From: JAVVHH01 sp965199665
GTDB lineage: Bacteria; Pseudomonadota; Alphaproteobacteria; Acetobacterales; Acetobacteraceae
NCBI GenBank assembly: GCA_965199665.1
Contig: OZ241208.1
Coordinates: 4,030,001 to 4,094,000 of the forward strand
Direction: 5' to 3'
Length of the DNA: 64,000 nucleotides
Below, one piece after another: positions 43,482 to 50,969 of this stretch. Below the pieces are notes generated by a model. That model did not search any database and was not told the DNA's origin. It saw only the letters and a list, made by a program, of their open reading frames with translations. The first letter of the stretch is position 1. Each line of letters opens with the position of its first letter. Position numbers and translations under genes: made by a program.

Positions 43482-43500
43482 AAGCTGTCGAGAGAACCGG

Positions 43501-44466
43501 TCACGCCACCCGGTCCTGCGCCGGGATCGGCTCCCCGCGCGACACGCGCTCGATGTTGCCGAACATCTGCCGCACCGTCGGCACGAACGTCTCCGCCGCA
43601 TGCGCCGCGATGTGCGGCGTCAGCAACAGCCCCGGCACCCCGATCAGCTCCGAATCCCCCGGCAGCGGCTCGGTGGCGAACACGTCCATCGCCGCCGCCT
43701 GGATCACGCCGCCCCGCAACGCCGCGATGAGGTCGGCCTCCACCACCACGCCCCCGCGCGCCACGTTGATCAGCACGGCCGTGCGCTTCATTCGCCCGAG
43801 CGCCGCCGTGTCGATCAGCCCGGCGGTCGCCTCCGTCAGCGGGCAGTGCAGCGACACGACGTCCGCCTCCGCCAACAGCTCGTCCATGGTCGCGTACCGC
43901 GCGTTGAGCGCCGCCTCCGCCGCCCCCTCGAGCCGCCGCCGCTGATGATACAGGATCGGGCAGCCGAACCCGGACAACAGCCGCGCCACCGCCTGCCCGA
44001 TCGCCCCGAACCCGACGATCCCCACCGTCTTGCCCGACAGCAGCAGGCTCGGGCGGCCGAAATTGCCCCCCGTCCAGTGTCCGCCCGCCAGCGCCGCGTG
44101 TCCGGCCGCCAGGTGCCGCATGCACGCGATCGCCAGCCCCAGCGTGAACTCCGCCACCGGGACCGCATTGCTGCCCGTGGTCCGCGCCACCGGCACGCCC
44201 AGCGCCCGCGCCGCCTCCAGGTCGAAGTTGTCGACCCCCACGCCCCATTTGTGCAGCAGCTTCAACCGCGTGCCCGCCCGCAACACGCTGCCCGGCACCG
44301 CGATCTGCCCCGAGATCGCGTAATCCGCCTCCGCGATGATGGCCTGGAGGTGCGCCTCGTCCCGCGCCGTGCCCCAGGTCAGCTGCATCCCCGCCGGCAC
44401 CAGCGCCCGCATCCGCTCGGCCGTCGCCGCCGGGATCGGGTCGAGCACGACGATTGTTTCGGTCAT
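43501..44466 (-). CDS. D-2-hydroxyacid dehydrogenase
   Basis: The 321-residue NAD-dependent enzyme interconverts 2-hydroxyacids and 2-ketoacids. The Rossmann motif is GKTVGIVGFGAIGQAVARLL (about residues 142-161). The catalytic set is present: Arg in INVARGGVV (about 229-237), Glu in FATEPLPGDSEL (about 258-269) and His in LLTPHIAAHA (about 277-286). I chose ATG 44466, because GAGGAAGGA then lies at a proper distance; ATG 44472 would be too close to it. It is the last gene of the RraA-ABC importer operon, 14 bases from the permease gene. Confidence 0.92.
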   Translation of the reverse strand: MTETIVVLDPIPAATAERMRALVPAGMQLTWGTARDEAHLQAIIAEADYAISGQIAVPGSVLRAGTRLKLLHKWGVGVDNFDLEAARALGVPVARTTGSNAVPVAEFTLGLAIACMRHLAAGHAALAGGHWTGGNFGRPSLLLSGKTVGIVGFGAIGQAVARLLSGFGCPILYHQRRRLEGAAEAALNARYATMDELLAEADVVSLHCPLTEATAGLIDTAALGRMKRTAVLINVARGGVVVEADLIAALRGGVIQAAAMDVFATEPLPGDSELIGVPGLLLTPHIAAHAAETFVPTVRQMFGNIERVSRGEPIPAQDRVA

Positions 44467-44479
44467 AACCATTCCTTCC

Positions 44480-45253
44480 TCAACCCCGCCCCAGCACGCG
44501 CGTCACGCCCACCAGCCGGTCCACCAACAACACGACCGCCAGCGTCAGCACCACCAGGCTCACCGCCAGCGCCGCCAGCATCGGGTCCACCCGCGTTTCC
44601 GCGTAGTGGAACAGCGTCACCGGCAGCGTCGTCAACCGCGGCCCGACCAGGAACAGGCTGATCACCGTCTCGTCGAAGCTCAACAGGAACGACAACGTCG
44701 CCGCCGCGACCGCGCCCGGCGCGGCCAGCGGCAGCGTCACGAACAGGAAGGCCCGCAACGGCGTCGCCCCCAGCGTCGCCGCGGCCGCCTCCAGCTCCGG
44801 CGGCAACCCCGCGAACGCCGATACCAGCAGCCGCACCACGAAGGGCAGCACCACGGCGAGATGCCCCAGCGCCAGCCCGGGCCACGTCGCCAACAGCCCG
44901 AGCGGCTGCAACACCAGGAGCAGCGCCAATCCGATCACCAGCGTCGGCAACAGCAGCGGCAGCGCCAGTGCCCCGCCGACCCAGCCCGGCACGCCCCCGC
45001 GCGCGATCGCCAGCGCGGCCGGGAACCCGGTCGCCACCGCCACCGCCGTCACCAGCAGCGCCAGCAGCAGGCTCTGCCCCGCCGCGTGCAGGATCGGCTG
45101 GCTTTCCGCCAGCGCCGCATACCAGCGCAGCGAAAAGCCCGGCGGCGGGAACGTCAGATACGGCCCGGCCGAGAAGCTCAACACCGCCACCACCGCCAGC
45201 GGCGCCAGCAGGAACAGGTAGCCCAGCGTCGCCAAGACCGGCGCGACCCTCAT
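44480..45253 (-). CDS. ABC transporter permease (PotC-like)
   Basis: The 257-residue inner-membrane permease has about six hydrophobic segments and the EAA loop ELEAAAATLGATPLRAFLFV (about residues 155-174). The overall form is that of the second permease of polyamine, 2-aminoethylphosphonate or similar importers. Its start overlaps the first permease stop by 4 bases (ATGA). Confidence 0.88.
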   Translation of the reverse strand: MRVAPVLATLGYLFLLAPLAVVAVLSFSAGPYLTFPPPGFSLRWYAALAESQPILHAAGQSLLLALLVTAVAVATGFPAALAIARGGVPGWVGGALALPLLLPTLVIGLALLLVLQPLGLLATWPGLALGHLAVVLPFVVRLLVSAFAGLPPELEAAAATLGATPLRAFLFVTLPLAAPGAVAAATLSFLLSFDETVISLFLVGPRLTTLPVTLFHYAETRVDPMLAALAVSLVVLTLAVVLLVDRLVGVTRVLGRG

Positions 45254-46083
45254 CCCGCCACCCGCCGCGACAACGCCGCCTGCGCCAGCAGCACCAGCAG
45301 CAATAGTCCCAGCACGTAGACCGACAGCGCCGCCGCCGCCGGCCAGTCCAGCGTCTGCATCGCCGCGTCGTAGATCTCCGTCGCCAGCACGAACACCCGC
45401 CCGCCCCCCATCAGCCGCGGCGTGACGAACGCCGACATGCCGAGCAGGAAGGCCAACAGCCATGCCCCGATCGCCGCCGGCAGCGTGAGCGGGAACGTCA
45501 CGGCCCAGAACGTCTGCAGCGGTGGCGCCCCCAGCGTGCCCGCCGCCTCCTCCAGCCGCCGGTCCAGCCGCCCGAACCCGGCCAACAGCGCCAGCACCGT
45601 GTAAGGCATCACGCTTTCCGTCAGCCCGATCTGCACGCCCGTCCAGTTGTTGATGAGCGCCACCCGCCCGAACCCGGCCGCCGCCAGCGCCCCGTTGACC
45701 AGCCCGCCATCCCCCAGGATCGCCAGCCAGCCGATCACCCGCGCCGTGCCCGACACCAGCAGCGGCGCCACCGCCGCCACCGCCAGCATCCCGCGGAACC
45801 GGCTGCGCGACCGGAACAGCACCAGCGCCATCGGATAACCGAGGAGCAGCGCGGCGCTCGCCGCCACCGCCGCCAGCCGCAGGCTGTCCGCCGTCATCGA
45901 CCAGGTGAAATCGTCCGCCGCCAGCTTGGCGTAGCTCGCCACCGTCACGTCCGGGATCAGCGCGCCGCCCTCGGCGGTCCGGTTGAGGCTCATGCGCAAC
46001 AAGGCGGCGAACGGCCAGGCGAACCCCAGCAGCAGCAGCCCCAGCGCCGGCACGCACAACAGGAACCCGGTCGGCCGCTTCAT
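45250..46083 (-). CDS. ABC transporter permease (PotB-like)
   Basis: The 277-residue permease has about six membrane spans and the EAA loop EEAAGTLGAPPLQTFWAVTFP (about residues 178-198). The segment INNWTGVQIGLTESVMPY is typical of the PotB side of the pair. It starts 10 bases after the ATPase gene. Together with the ATPase, binding protein and second permease it makes a complete importer. Confidence 0.88.
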   Translation of the reverse strand: MKRPTGFLLCVPALGLLLLGFAWPFAALLRMSLNRTAEGGALIPDVTVASYAKLAADDFTWSMTADSLRLAAVAASAALLLGYPMALVLFRSRSRFRGMLAVAAVAPLLVSGTARVIGWLAILGDGGLVNGALAAAGFGRVALINNWTGVQIGLTESVMPYTVLALLAGFGRLDRRLEEAAGTLGAPPLQTFWAVTFPLTLPAAIGAWLLAFLLGMSAFVTPRLMGGGRVFVLATEIYDAAMQTLDWPAAAALSVYVLGLLLLVLLAQAALSRRVAG

Positions 46084-46093
46084 ACCCAACGCG

Positions 46094-47152
46094 TCATGCG
46101 GGAAAGCACAGCGTGTCGGCCGCCGCCCAGCCAACCCGCGCGGTGGCGCCGGGCTGCAGCCCGCGCCACCCCGCCGTCGTCGCCGGTACGTCCACCGGCA
46201 CCCGCCCGGCCGCGGTCTCCACCACCACCTGCACCACCTCGCCGGTGTAGTCGATCGCCGCCACCGTGCCGTCCAGCGCGTTGTCCGCCGTGTCGGCCGC
46301 GCCGAGCAGCCGGATGCGGTGCGGCCGCACGAAGGCGCGCACCGGGCCTGCCGGGGGCGGCGCGGCGGTGCGCAGCAGGGCCGGCCCGGCGCGCACGCCG
46401 CCCGCCTCCGCAACCCCCGCCAGCCGCGCGCTGCGCCCCACGAACTCGGCCACGAACGCCGTCCGCGGCCGCTCGAACACTTCCTCCGGCGGGCCAAGCT
46501 GCGCCACCGCCCCGTCATGCATCACCGCCACCTGGTCGGCCATCGCCAGCGCCTCCGCCTGGTCGTGCGTCACGAACAGCGCCGTCGCCCCCACCCGGCG
46601 CTGCAGCGCCCGCATCTCGATCCGCAGCTCTTCCCGCAGCTTGGCGTCCAGCGCCGAGAGCGGCTCGTCCAACAGCAGCACGTCCGGCTCGATCGCCAGC
46701 GCGCGCGCCACCGCCACGCGCTGCTGCTGCCCGCCGGAGAGCTGCCCCGGCCGCTTGCCCCCATGGGCGCCGAGCCCGACCATCTCCAGCGCCGCTGCCG
46801 CCCGCCGCCGCCGCTCGCCCCCGGACACGCCGTGCATCCGCAGCCCGAACCCCACATTGGCCAGCACGGACAGGTGCGGAAACAGCGCATAGGACTGGAA
46901 CACCACCCCCATCCGCCGACGATAGGGGGGCAGCCCCGTCACGTCGCGCCCATCGACCAGCACCCGGCCCCGATCCGGCCGCTCCAGCCCGGCGACCATG
47001 CGCAGTGTCGTCGTCTTGCCGCAGCCGGACGGCCCCAACAGCGCCAACAGCCCGCCGCGCTCCACCGCCAGCGACAGGTCGCGCACCGCGACGGCGCCCC
47101 CGGCCGAGCCCCCGAAGCTCCGGTGCAGGTTCTCCAGCCGTAAATACGACAG
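46094..47152 (-). CDS. ABC transporter ATP-binding protein (PotA/FbpC-like), probable CTG start
   Basis: The ATPase has Walker A GPSGCGKTTTL (about residues 40-50), signature LSGGQQQRVAVARAL, Walker B LLLDEPLSALD and H-loop VTHDQAEALAMADQ, plus a C-terminal TOBE domain. The first ATG/GTG/TTG in frame (GTG at 47086) would remove the conserved N-terminal strand LRLENLHRSFG. No ATG, GTG or TTG is available upstream, but a CTG at 47152 is 8 bases after GGGAGG and gives the expected N-terminus (352 residues). I therefore propose CTG as start. It is 1 base after the binding-protein stop. Confidence 0.85.
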   Translation of the reverse strand: MSYLRLENLHRSFGGSAGGAVAVRDLSLAVERGGLLALLGPSGCGKTTTLRMVAGLERPDRGRVLVDGRDVTGLPPYRRRMGVVFQSYALFPHLSVLANVGFGLRMHGVSGGERRRRAAAALEMVGLGAHGGKRPGQLSGGQQQRVAVARALAIEPDVLLLDEPLSALDAKLREELRIEMRALQRRVGATALFVTHDQAEALAMADQVAVMHDGAVAQLGPPEEVFERPRTAFVAEFVGRSARLAGVAEAGGVRAGPALLRTAAPPPAGPVRAFVRPHRIRLLGAADTADNALDGTVAAIDYTGEVVQVVVETAAGRVPVDVPATTAGWRGLQPGATARVGWAAADTLCFPA

Positions 47153-47153
47153 C

Positions 47154-48215
47154 TCAGCGGCCTCCCGCGCTGATGACCTCGCGGCGCCACCGCTGCGTCC
47201 AGTTGTCGCGCAGCTTGACCATCTCGTTCCAGTCGAGCGGGATCACCTTGGCCTTGATCGCCGCCCCCGCGCTGGTCCGCGCCGCCGCCTCCGGGCTGAT
47301 GGCCGCCTTGGTGTTGGTCGGCCCGTAGAACATCCGCTCCGTGAACGCCTTCTGCGCCGCCGGGCCGAGCGCGTAGCGCATGAACGCCAGCGCCGCCTCC
47401 CGATGCGGTCCGCCCTTCACCAGGTTGATCGTGTTGATCTGCAGCGCCGTGCCTTCGGCCGGCACCATGACCCCGATCCGCCCGCCGGACCGGTCGTGAA
47501 ACAGCTGCGCCCGCGCGTTCCACCCGGTCGCGAACGCCAGCGTGTCGTTCAGGATCAGCGTGTAGCCATCCGGCTGCGGGTCGAAGGTCTGCACGTTCGG
47601 CGCGATGGCGCGCAGGCTGCGGAACGCCCCGTCCGGCTTGTGCCAGTCGCCATCGGTCGACTGCGCCAGGATGGCGGTGAGCGCCAGCGCCTGGATGTTC
47701 GGCGGCGCCCCCATCCCGATCCGGCCCTTCCAGCGGGGCTCGGCGAGCTCCGCCAGCGAGGTCGGCGCCGGGATGACCGCCTTGCTGTCGTAGGCGATGA
47801 TGAAATGATCGAACGTCACCGCCGGGCCACAGCCATTCTCGTCGCGCGCCCGCGGGTCCAGGTCGGCCAGCTCCGGCAGCAGGTCGGGCGCGATCTTCTC
47901 GACCAGCCCCTCCGCGCAGGCGATCGCCGCCGTGGTCGCGTCCATGATCACCAGGTCCGTCTGCGGGCTCGTCCGCTGCGTCCGCAGCTCGCCCAGCATG
48001 GTCGCCGACGAGCCGCTGCCATGGAACGCCGCCGCGTGCGGGCCGCCGGCGGCGTTGAAGGGGGCCAGCACCGCCGCCGTGTAGTTGTCCTGGAACGGCC
48101 CGTCCGAGTAGGCCATCACGGTCGCCGTCTCGGCCCAAGCCGGACCCGCTGCCAGGGATGCCACCGCCAGGGATGCCGCCGCCAGCAGCGTCGTCGCGAG
48201 CAGCGCCGTTCTCAT
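47154..48215 (-). CDS. ABC transporter periplasmic solute-binding protein
   Basis: The 353-residue protein has a signal peptide (LLATTLLAAASLAVASLAAG, cleavage near residue 28) and a type II solute-binding fold. Conserved features are VMAYSDGPFQDNY near the mature start, DLVIMD near residue 86, and WKGRIGMGAPPNIQALALT (about 161-179). It resembles the group that binds polyamines, 2-aminoethylphosphonate or small organic anions. Its neighbours (an RraA-family protein and a D-2-hydroxyacid dehydrogenase) favour an organic acid ligand, but this is inference. It overlaps rraA by 4 bases. Confidence 0.88.
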   Translation of the reverse strand: MRTALLATTLLAAASLAVASLAAGPAWAETATVMAYSDGPFQDNYTAAVLAPFNAAGGPHAAAFHGSGSSATMLGELRTQRTSPQTDLVIMDATTAAIACAEGLVEKIAPDLLPELADLDPRARDENGCGPAVTFDHFIIAYDSKAVIPAPTSLAELAEPRWKGRIGMGAPPNIQALALTAILAQSTDGDWHKPDGAFRSLRAIAPNVQTFDPQPDGYTLILNDTLAFATGWNARAQLFHDRSGGRIGVMVPAEGTALQINTINLVKGGPHREAALAFMRYALGPAAQKAFTERMFYGPTNTKAAISPEAAARTSAGAAIKAKVIPLDWNEMVKLRDNWTQRWRREVISAGGR

Positions 48216-48877
48216 CGCCCGGCCTCCACCTTGGCCGACGCCCCGCTGATCTCGCCCAGCTTGGCGCCGCCCGCGACCCGCCCCTGCGTCAGGAGCCCGC
48301 GCGCCTGCGTCTCGATCGCCCGCCGCGCCTCCGCCTCGGCCTCCGCGACCGGCAGCACCAGCACCCCCGTGTCGTCGCACAGCACCGCGTCGCCCGGCAT
48401 CACCACCGCCCCGCCGATCGAGACCGGGCGGTTCATCGCGCCGCCCAGGTCGTAAACGCGCGTGGTGATCGGCGCCATGCCGCGGCACCACATCGGGAAG
48501 TCGGACGCCTCGATCTCCTCCATGTCCGTGCACGGCCCGTCCACCACGCCCGCCTTGGCGCCCGACGCCTTGGCCGCCACCGTCACCCCGCCGCCCCAGC
48601 AGGCATGCCGGTCGTCGCCGAGCCGATCCACCACCAGGATGTCGCCCGGCCGCAACAGTCCCAGCGCGTGATGCAGCAGCGTGCTGTCCGGACCGGGGAT
48701 CATCAGCGTCACCGCCGTCCCCGCGACCCGGCGCCGCCGCAGCAGCGGCTGGATCGCCCGGTCGCAGAACCCCCAATGGCGCCAATGCCCCACCGTCGCC
48801 GTTTCCGTCTGTTCCAGCAGCGCCGTCACTTCCGCGCTCACCGGCGCCGGCATCGGGCCGATCTCGTATTTCGCCAT
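48212..48877 (-). CDS. RraA family protein (HMG/CHA aldolase-like)
   Basis: The 221-residue protein belongs to the RraA fold family, which includes 4-hydroxy-4-methyl-2-oxoglutarate aldolases and oxaloacetate decarboxylases. The core contains GDILVVDRLGDDRHACWGGG (about residues 78-97) and AKAGVVDGPCTDMEEIEA (about 107-124). Catalytic members have an Arg-Asp pair in that second motif; here it reads Thr-Asp, so aldolase activity is questionable. It is the first gene of an operon with the ABC importer and hydroxyacid dehydrogenase. I do not name it rraA, as regulation of RNase E is not implied. Confidence 0.85.
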   Translation of the reverse strand: MAKYEIGPMPAPVSAEVTALLEQTETATVGHWRHWGFCDRAIQPLLRRRRVAGTAVTLMIPGPDSTLLHHALGLLRPGDILVVDRLGDDRHACWGGGVTVAAKASGAKAGVVDGPCTDMEEIEASDFPMWCRGMAPITTRVYDLGGAMNRPVSIGGAVVMPGDAVLCDDTGVLVLPVAEAEAEARRAIETQARGLLTQGRVAGGAKLGEISGASAKVEAGR

Positions 48878-48912
48878 CGTCCTCACCTTGTCACGCAACG
48901 ATCTGACGGCGA

Positions 48913-48936
48913 TTCGCACGATGCTGCAAGTGCGAA
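48913..48936. promoter_or_regulatory. Inverted repeat in the rraA/glycosyltransferase divergent region
   Basis: TTCGCAC (48913-48919) and GTGCGAA (48930-48936) are perfect 7-base arms with a 10-base spacer, centred in the 107-base gap between the divergent RraA-family gene and the GT2 gene. Spacing of 17 bases between arm starts is reminiscent of an operator for a dimeric repressor. Its protein is unknown. Confidence 0.45.
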
Positions 48937-48984
48937 CGACACCGGCGCTTGCCCGCACCGCGCCGGACGCGTTAGCCACCGACG

Positions 48985-50964
48985 ATGAGCGGCGCCACTC
49001 CCGTATTCACCCAGTTCAGCGAGATCCGCTCCCTCGGCGCCCCCGTCGTGGCCCTGATCCGCACCGCGTTCGGCCGCGACCCCAGCCCGCCCGAGCTCGC
49101 CCGCCTGGTTCCCCTGGTCCGCGGCCGGCAGCCGCTCGCCGCCGTCGCGGCCGCCATCACCGGGAGCGCCGAGTTCACCGAGCGCTTCGGCGGCCTGTCC
49201 CGCGCCGAGCGCGCCGACCGCCTGTGCCGCCAGGCCTTCGCCGACGAGGGCGGGCAAGACCGGGGCGGCGCGGACGCCCGCCGCCTCGCCGAGTGGGACG
49301 GCACGGACGCCGAGCTGCTCGCCGCCGTCGCCGACGCCGCGCTGACCCGCGGCGCGATCCCGCTCCTGCCCGGCCTGGTCCCCGGCGCCCCGCCCGACGA
49401 CGACATCGCCTACCGGCTCTGGGTGGACGAGTACGACGGCCCGAACCGCCCCCTGGTGCCGCCATCGGGCGGCCCGCTGGTGTCCCTGCTCATGCTCGCC
49501 GGCGATACGGAGGCCGAGGCGGTCGGCCGCAGCGTCGCCGCCCTGCGTGCCCAGAACCACCCGGCCTGGGAGCTCTGCCTCGCCGCCCGCACCCTGTCGC
49601 CCTGGAGCGCCCAGACCCTGGCCGCCCTGGCCGCCGGCGACCCTCGGATCCGCCGGATCGAACCGGTCGACCTGCGCGCCGCCGCCGCCGCCGCCGCCGC
49701 CGAAGGCCCGCTCCTCGCGGTCCTTCAGCCCGGCGACCAGCTCGCGCCCGACGCCCTGGCCCGGGTGACGGCCGCGTTCGAAACCGACGCGATCCGCCTG
49801 GTCTTCACCGACGAGGACGTGGCCGACGCCTCCGGCCGGCACTCGCCGCGCTTCAAGCCCGGCTTCTCGCCCGATCAGCCCGCCATCGGCGGCCTGGCCG
49901 TCCTCCGCCGCGACGTCGGCCTGCCCGACGGCGAGCTGACGGAAGACGGCCTCGCCGCCCACGCCACCGCCCGACTGCGGCCGGAGCAGGTGCGGCACCT
50001 CCCCGCCGTGCTGCTGCACCGCGCCGAGGCCCCCCGCCCGCGCCCCGTCCTCGTCTCCGCCGCTGCTCCCACATCACTCGCCGTGCCGCAGCCGCCGCCC
50101 CGCGTCACCGCGATCGTGCTCACCAAGGACCGTCCCGCCCTGCTGGAGGCCTGCACCGCCGGCCTGCTGGACCGCACCGACTACCCCGCCCTCGACCTGC
50201 TTCTGGTCGATAACGGCACCGCCGACCCGGCCGCCCTGGCCCGGCTCGCCGCCCTCGAGGCCCATCCGCGCGTCCGCGTGCTGCGCCGCCCCGGCCCGTT
50301 CAATTTCGCCGCCCTCAACAACGACGCGGCGCGCCATGTCGATGACGGCCTGCTGCTGCTGCTCAACAACGACGTGGAGGTCGAGGCACCGGGTTGGCTC
50401 GGCGCGATGGTGGCCCAACTCGCCCGGCCCGGCATTGGCATCGTCGGCGCCCGGCTGCTCTACCCCGACCGCACGATCCAGCATGCGGGCATCCTGCTCG
50501 GCCCCGGCGGCACCGCGATCCATGTCGGCCGCGGCGCCCCCGAGACCGAGCCGGGCTACCTCGGCCTGCTCGCCGAAACCCGCGACTTCTCCGCCGTCAC
50601 CGGCGCCTGCCTGGCCATCGGGCTCGACACCTGGCGCGCCGTCGGCGGCATGGACGAGCGCCTGGCCGTCACCTGGAACGACATCGATCTGTGCCTGCGC
50701 GTGCGGCACGCCGGCGGCCGCGTGCTGGCGACCCCGCGGGCCACGCTGATCCACCGCGAGGCCCAGACCCGCGGGCTGGAGGCGGCCGATCCGCAGGCCT
50801 TGGCCCGCTTCCGCGAGGAAGCCCGCCTCGCGCTCCGCCTCTGGCCCGACGCCTTCGCGGCCGACCCTTTTCTCAACGCCAACCTCGTCGCCCTCGACTC
50901 CGGCGCCCTGGCCTTGACCCGGCCCCGATCTCCGCCCGCTCGATCTCCTCTTGCCCGGTCCTGA
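48985..50964 (+). CDS. Tandem-GT2 glycosyltransferase with DUF4214-like N-terminus
   Basis: This 659-residue protein starts with a DUF4214-like segment (AFGRDPSPPELA and AITGSAEFTERFGG, about residues 28-70). Two GT-A domains follow. The first (about 165-340) keeps late motifs of O-antigen GT2 enzymes (VFTDEDVADASGRHSPRF), but its nucleotide-binding start is degenerate (LVSLLMLAGDTEAE instead of an SIVxPxYN-type strand). The second (about 370-600) is intact: TAIVLTKDRPALLEACT, LLLVDNGT and LLLLNNDVEVEAPGW. It probably adds a sugar to a surface glycan at the inner membrane. It is 5 bases upstream of the next glycosyltransferase. Confidence 0.85.
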   Translation: MSGATPVFTQFSEIRSLGAPVVALIRTAFGRDPSPPELARLVPLVRGRQPLAAVAAAITGSAEFTERFGGLSRAERADRLCRQAFADEGGQDRGGADARRLAEWDGTDAELLAAVADAALTRGAIPLLPGLVPGAPPDDDIAYRLWVDEYDGPNRPLVPPSGGPLVSLLMLAGDTEAEAVGRSVAALRAQNHPAWELCLAARTLSPWSAQTLAALAAGDPRIRRIEPVDLRAAAAAAAAEGPLLAVLQPGDQLAPDALARVTAAFETDAIRLVFTDEDVADASGRHSPRFKPGFSPDQPAIGGLAVLRRDVGLPDGELTEDGLAAHATARLRPEQVRHLPAVLLHRAEAPRPRPVLVSAAAPTSLAVPQPPPRVTAIVLTKDRPALLEACTAGLLDRTDYPALDLLLVDNGTADPAALARLAALEAHPRVRVLRRPGPFNFAALNNDAARHVDDGLLLLLNNDVEVEAPGWLGAMVAQLARPGIGIVGARLLYPDRTIQHAGILLGPGGTAIHVGRGAPETEPGYLGLLAETRDFSAVTGACLAIGLDTWRAVGGMDERLAVTWNDIDLCLRVRHAGGRVLATPRATLIHREAQTRGLEAADPQALARFREEARLALRLWPDAFAADPFLNANLVALDSGALALTRPRSPPARSPLARS

Positions 50965-50969
50965 CGAAG

